From positions 1-64,000 of the forward strand of contig JAAWKB010000001.1 in NCBI GenBank assembly GCA_022797115.1: a stretch of DNA of 64,000 nucleotides, in the 5' to 3' direction. How positions within the stretch are numbered: position 1 is the stretch's first letter; each line of letters begins with the position of its first letter. Positions 62,499 to 64,000 of the stretch are shown piece after piece. Below the pieces are notes generated by a model. It was not told the origin of the DNA. It did no database searches and worked only from the letters and a program-made list of their open reading frames with translations. The stretch is from Oscillospiraceae bacterium (GTDB lineage Bacteria; Bacillota; Clostridia; Oscillospirales; Oscillospiraceae). The position numbers were made by a program, and so were the translations under genes.

Positions 62499-63704
62499 AT
62501 GCTTCTGATGCACTTTTTGCGGGCCCTCTCCAATTTGGGGCTCTATTATACCTTCGCCGGCACAGTGGCGGGGGCCTTCGGCGCGTCCATGGCCCTGGCG
62601 AATCTGCTGGCCCAGAGCGCCTGCTTCGCCCTCTCCGCCCTCTTGCAGAGGCGGCGGTGGGCGCGGCTGGCCGCCCTGGTCCCGGCGATACTGCTCCTGC
62701 TCGGCGTGGGAACAGTGGACAGGCTGGCCGCCCTGCCGGGCCTGGCCTACCTCGCCTATCTGGCCTGGCAGGGGGAGTACAGCTTGCGCTGGGGATGGCA
62801 GGCCGACGTGTTCTCCCTGCTCTGGAAGGCATTTTTGCCCTTTGCCCCCCTATCGGCCCTCTTCGGCTGTCAGGAGAGCATCGTCACCCAGGGGATGCCG
62901 GTGTTCCTGACTGCGGCTGTGTCCTCGGTACTGCTGCTGCGCTCCATCCGCCACGGGCCGGAGATTTACTGCCAGCGGCGCTATCAGGCCCGCAACTGGC
63001 TGGCAGTCGCCCTGCTGCTGGGGGGCGCGTGGCTGGCCAGCACCGACTGGTCCATGGCCTGTGTGGGATTTGTGTATACTTGGGTGGTGGTCCCGGTGCT
63101 GCTGGGCATTGCCATGGCGGTGGGGGTTGTCTGCATGACGGTTCTCCCGCTGCTGCTGCGGCTGGTGGTGGGGCTGATCAACCTCCTGTTCCAAAAAGGA
63201 GGGGAGCCGCCCCCCGCTATGTCCAGCTTTGACGATATCCTGTTCAAGGTCCAGAAGATGGCCGGTGTGAACGAGGGCTTTGGCAGGGACTTTTTGACAG
63301 CCCTGGTGATCCTGATCTCCGCAGGGGCCGCGCTATGGCTCTTCCGCTGGATGGTCCGGCGCAGGCCGGGCCCGGAGGGGGACGCCTCCGCCCAGCTGGA
63401 GCGGGCATCCCTCCCGGAGCCGCCCAAGGATGAGCGGCCTGTCCTGCCGGGGACTTATGCGGGGCGGGTTCGCAGCCAGTACCGCCGGTTCCTGAAGCTG
63501 TGCCAGAAAAACGGGGTGGAGCTGGCCCCGGCAGACACCAGCGCGGAGGTCAGCCGGAAGGCCGCCGCCTGGACAGCGGACCGGCCGGAGCTGGAGGCGC
63601 TGGAGGGGATCTACCGCCGGGCGCGCTACTACGGCCAGGCATCCCGGGAGGATGTGGCTGAGGCGAAGCGTCTGTACGCGAAGCTCCGCAAATCCATGAA
63701 ATAA
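62499..63704 (+). CDS. Polytopic membrane protein with DUF4129-like C-terminus
   Basis: 401 residues. About seven to eight membrane helices (1-275) are followed by a helix at about 265-285 and a cytoplasmic C-terminal domain (about 320-400: YAGRVRSQYRRFLKLCQKNG, TSAEVSRKAAAW, RRARYYGQASREDVAEAKRL), which matches the DUF4129 pattern. In similar operons DUF4129 follows a transglutaminase; here there is none. It begins one base after DUF58. Function unknown. Confidence 0.8.
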   Translation: MLLMHFLRALSNLGLYYTFAGTVAGAFGASMALANLLAQSACFALSALLQRRRWARLAALVPAILLLLGVGTVDRLAALPGLAYLAYLAWQGEYSLRWGWQADVFSLLWKAFLPFAPLSALFGCQESIVTQGMPVFLTAAVSSVLLLRSIRHGPEIYCQRRYQARNWLAVALLLGGAWLASTDWSMACVGFVYTWVVVPVLLGIAMAVGVVCMTVLPLLLRLVVGLINLLFQKGGEPPPAMSSFDDILFKVQKMAGVNEGFGRDFLTALVILISAGAALWLFRWMVRRRPGPEGDASAQLERASLPEPPKDERPVLPGTYAGRVRSQYRRFLKLCQKNGVELAPADTSAEVSRKAAAWTADRPELEALEGIYRRARYYGQASREDVAEAKRLYAKLRKSMK

Positions 63705-63708
63705 GACG

Positions 63709-63755
63709 AAGCCCCGCCTGCACAACCGGGATTGCCGGTGATGCAGGCGGGGCTT
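63709..63755. terminator. Bidirectional terminator between the moxR operon and ileS
   Basis: A perfect 14-bp stem (AAGCCCCGCCTGCA / TGCAGGCGGGGCTT) with a nested ACCGG/CCGGT pairing; convergent genes on either side. Confidence 0.8.
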
Positions 63756-63770
63756 TCAGAATGAATTTAT

Positions 63771-64000
63771 TTAGTCCGTCAACTGGCTCACGACAGCCGC
63801 GCACCGGGCGCAGAGGGTGGGGTGCGCGCTGTCCCGGCCCACGGAGGGCAGGATCTTCCAGCACCGCTCACACTTCATACCCTGGGCGGGCTCCACCTGG
63901 ACGGACAGATCCACCCCGGCCTCCGCCTCCGCCTGGGAGACGATGAGCACGTCCGCCAAGGCGTCTGCGTCCATGTCCGCCAGGAACGCGCTGGCGGCGG
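63771..64000 (-). CDS. ileS: Isoleucyl-tRNA synthetase, C-terminal end (partial)
   Basis: C-terminal 75 or so residues, running off the right edge. It contains ADVLIVSQAEAEAGVDLSV and a zinc finger of the IleRS/FPG type (CERCWKILPSV...TLCARC). These end most bacterial class-I IleRS proteins. Only the tail is visible, so the synthetase type cannot be judged. Confidence 0.88.
   Translation of the reverse strand, partial: AASAFLADMDADALADVLIVSQAEAEAGVDLSVQVEPAQGMKCERCWKILPSVGRDSAHPTLCARCAAVVSQLTD

Overview
The window looks like a chromosomal segment of an anaerobic, probably gut-associated, G+C-rich member of the Clostridia (an Oscillospiraceae-type organism). The reasons are a Na+-type V/A ATP synthase operon in the Enterococcus hirae ntp order, a WalRK/YycHI operon, sporulation-lineage genes (yaaL, bofA), Firmicutes promoters (TTGACA-17-TATAAT) with strong AGGAGG ribosome binding sites, SLH-type secreted proteins, a ygeY-ygeW-carbamate kinase set and a polyferredoxin. 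Species cannot be named from this alone.

Layout. 1-5.7 kb: V/A ATP synthase operon (minus strand; subunit A runs off the left edge). 5.9-8.3 kb: a small unknown protein, a split transketolase and a DUF6440 protein. 8.3-14.7 kb: minus-strand run GDPD phosphodiesterase, Nudix hydrolase, WalR, WalK, YycH, YycI. 14.8-20.4 kb: an 85-aa unknown gene, a minus-strand transcription unit with no clear product (ncRNA candidate), and a 1489-aa secreted protein with two serine-hydrolase domains behind a structured leader. 20.7-26.3 kb: a receiver-only regulator, a hybrid histidine kinase with an HPt domain, and a second hybrid kinase ending in a complete DegV (fatty-acid-binding) domain. I consider this the most novel system here. 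26.4-29.3 kb: aminotransferase and an MsmK/UgpC-type ABC ATPase with a structured leader. 29.4-34.7 kb: a TetR-controlled catabolic operon (class III aminotransferase, double-domain class II aldolase, TetR, FGGY kinase, GtrA). 34.9-39 kb: a GH24+SLH+GH25 double lysozyme, threonine synthase, an RHH autoregulator and a 55-aa protein.

39.3-46 kb: a PLP enzyme and YheO-type regulator divergent from ygeY-ygeW-carbamate kinase, matching part of the anaerobic purine/carbamoyl catabolism clusters of gut bacteria, then a polyferredoxin. 46-49.3 kb: YgiQ-type radical SAM protein, XRE-S24 repressor, tRNA-Tyr and tRNA-Thr. 49.3-51 kb: three tiny genes including a sigma-region-4-like protein, and YitT. 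51-54.3 kb: glucose-type PTS IICBA and its antiterminator GlcT, each preceded by a recognisable RAT/terminator pair. 54.4-57.8 kb: tadA, yaaL-bofA, then a tandem-PII protein with a DUF1538 membrane protein. 57.9-60.5 kb: thioredoxin, then an orphan phage-like cassette (amidase and two tail-fibre-like proteins). 60.5-63.7 kb: MoxR, DUF58 and a DUF4129-like protein; the 3' end of ileS is at the right edge.

No CRISPR array, insertion sequence or replication origin was seen. A family of short palindromic repeats recurs in several intergenic gaps.
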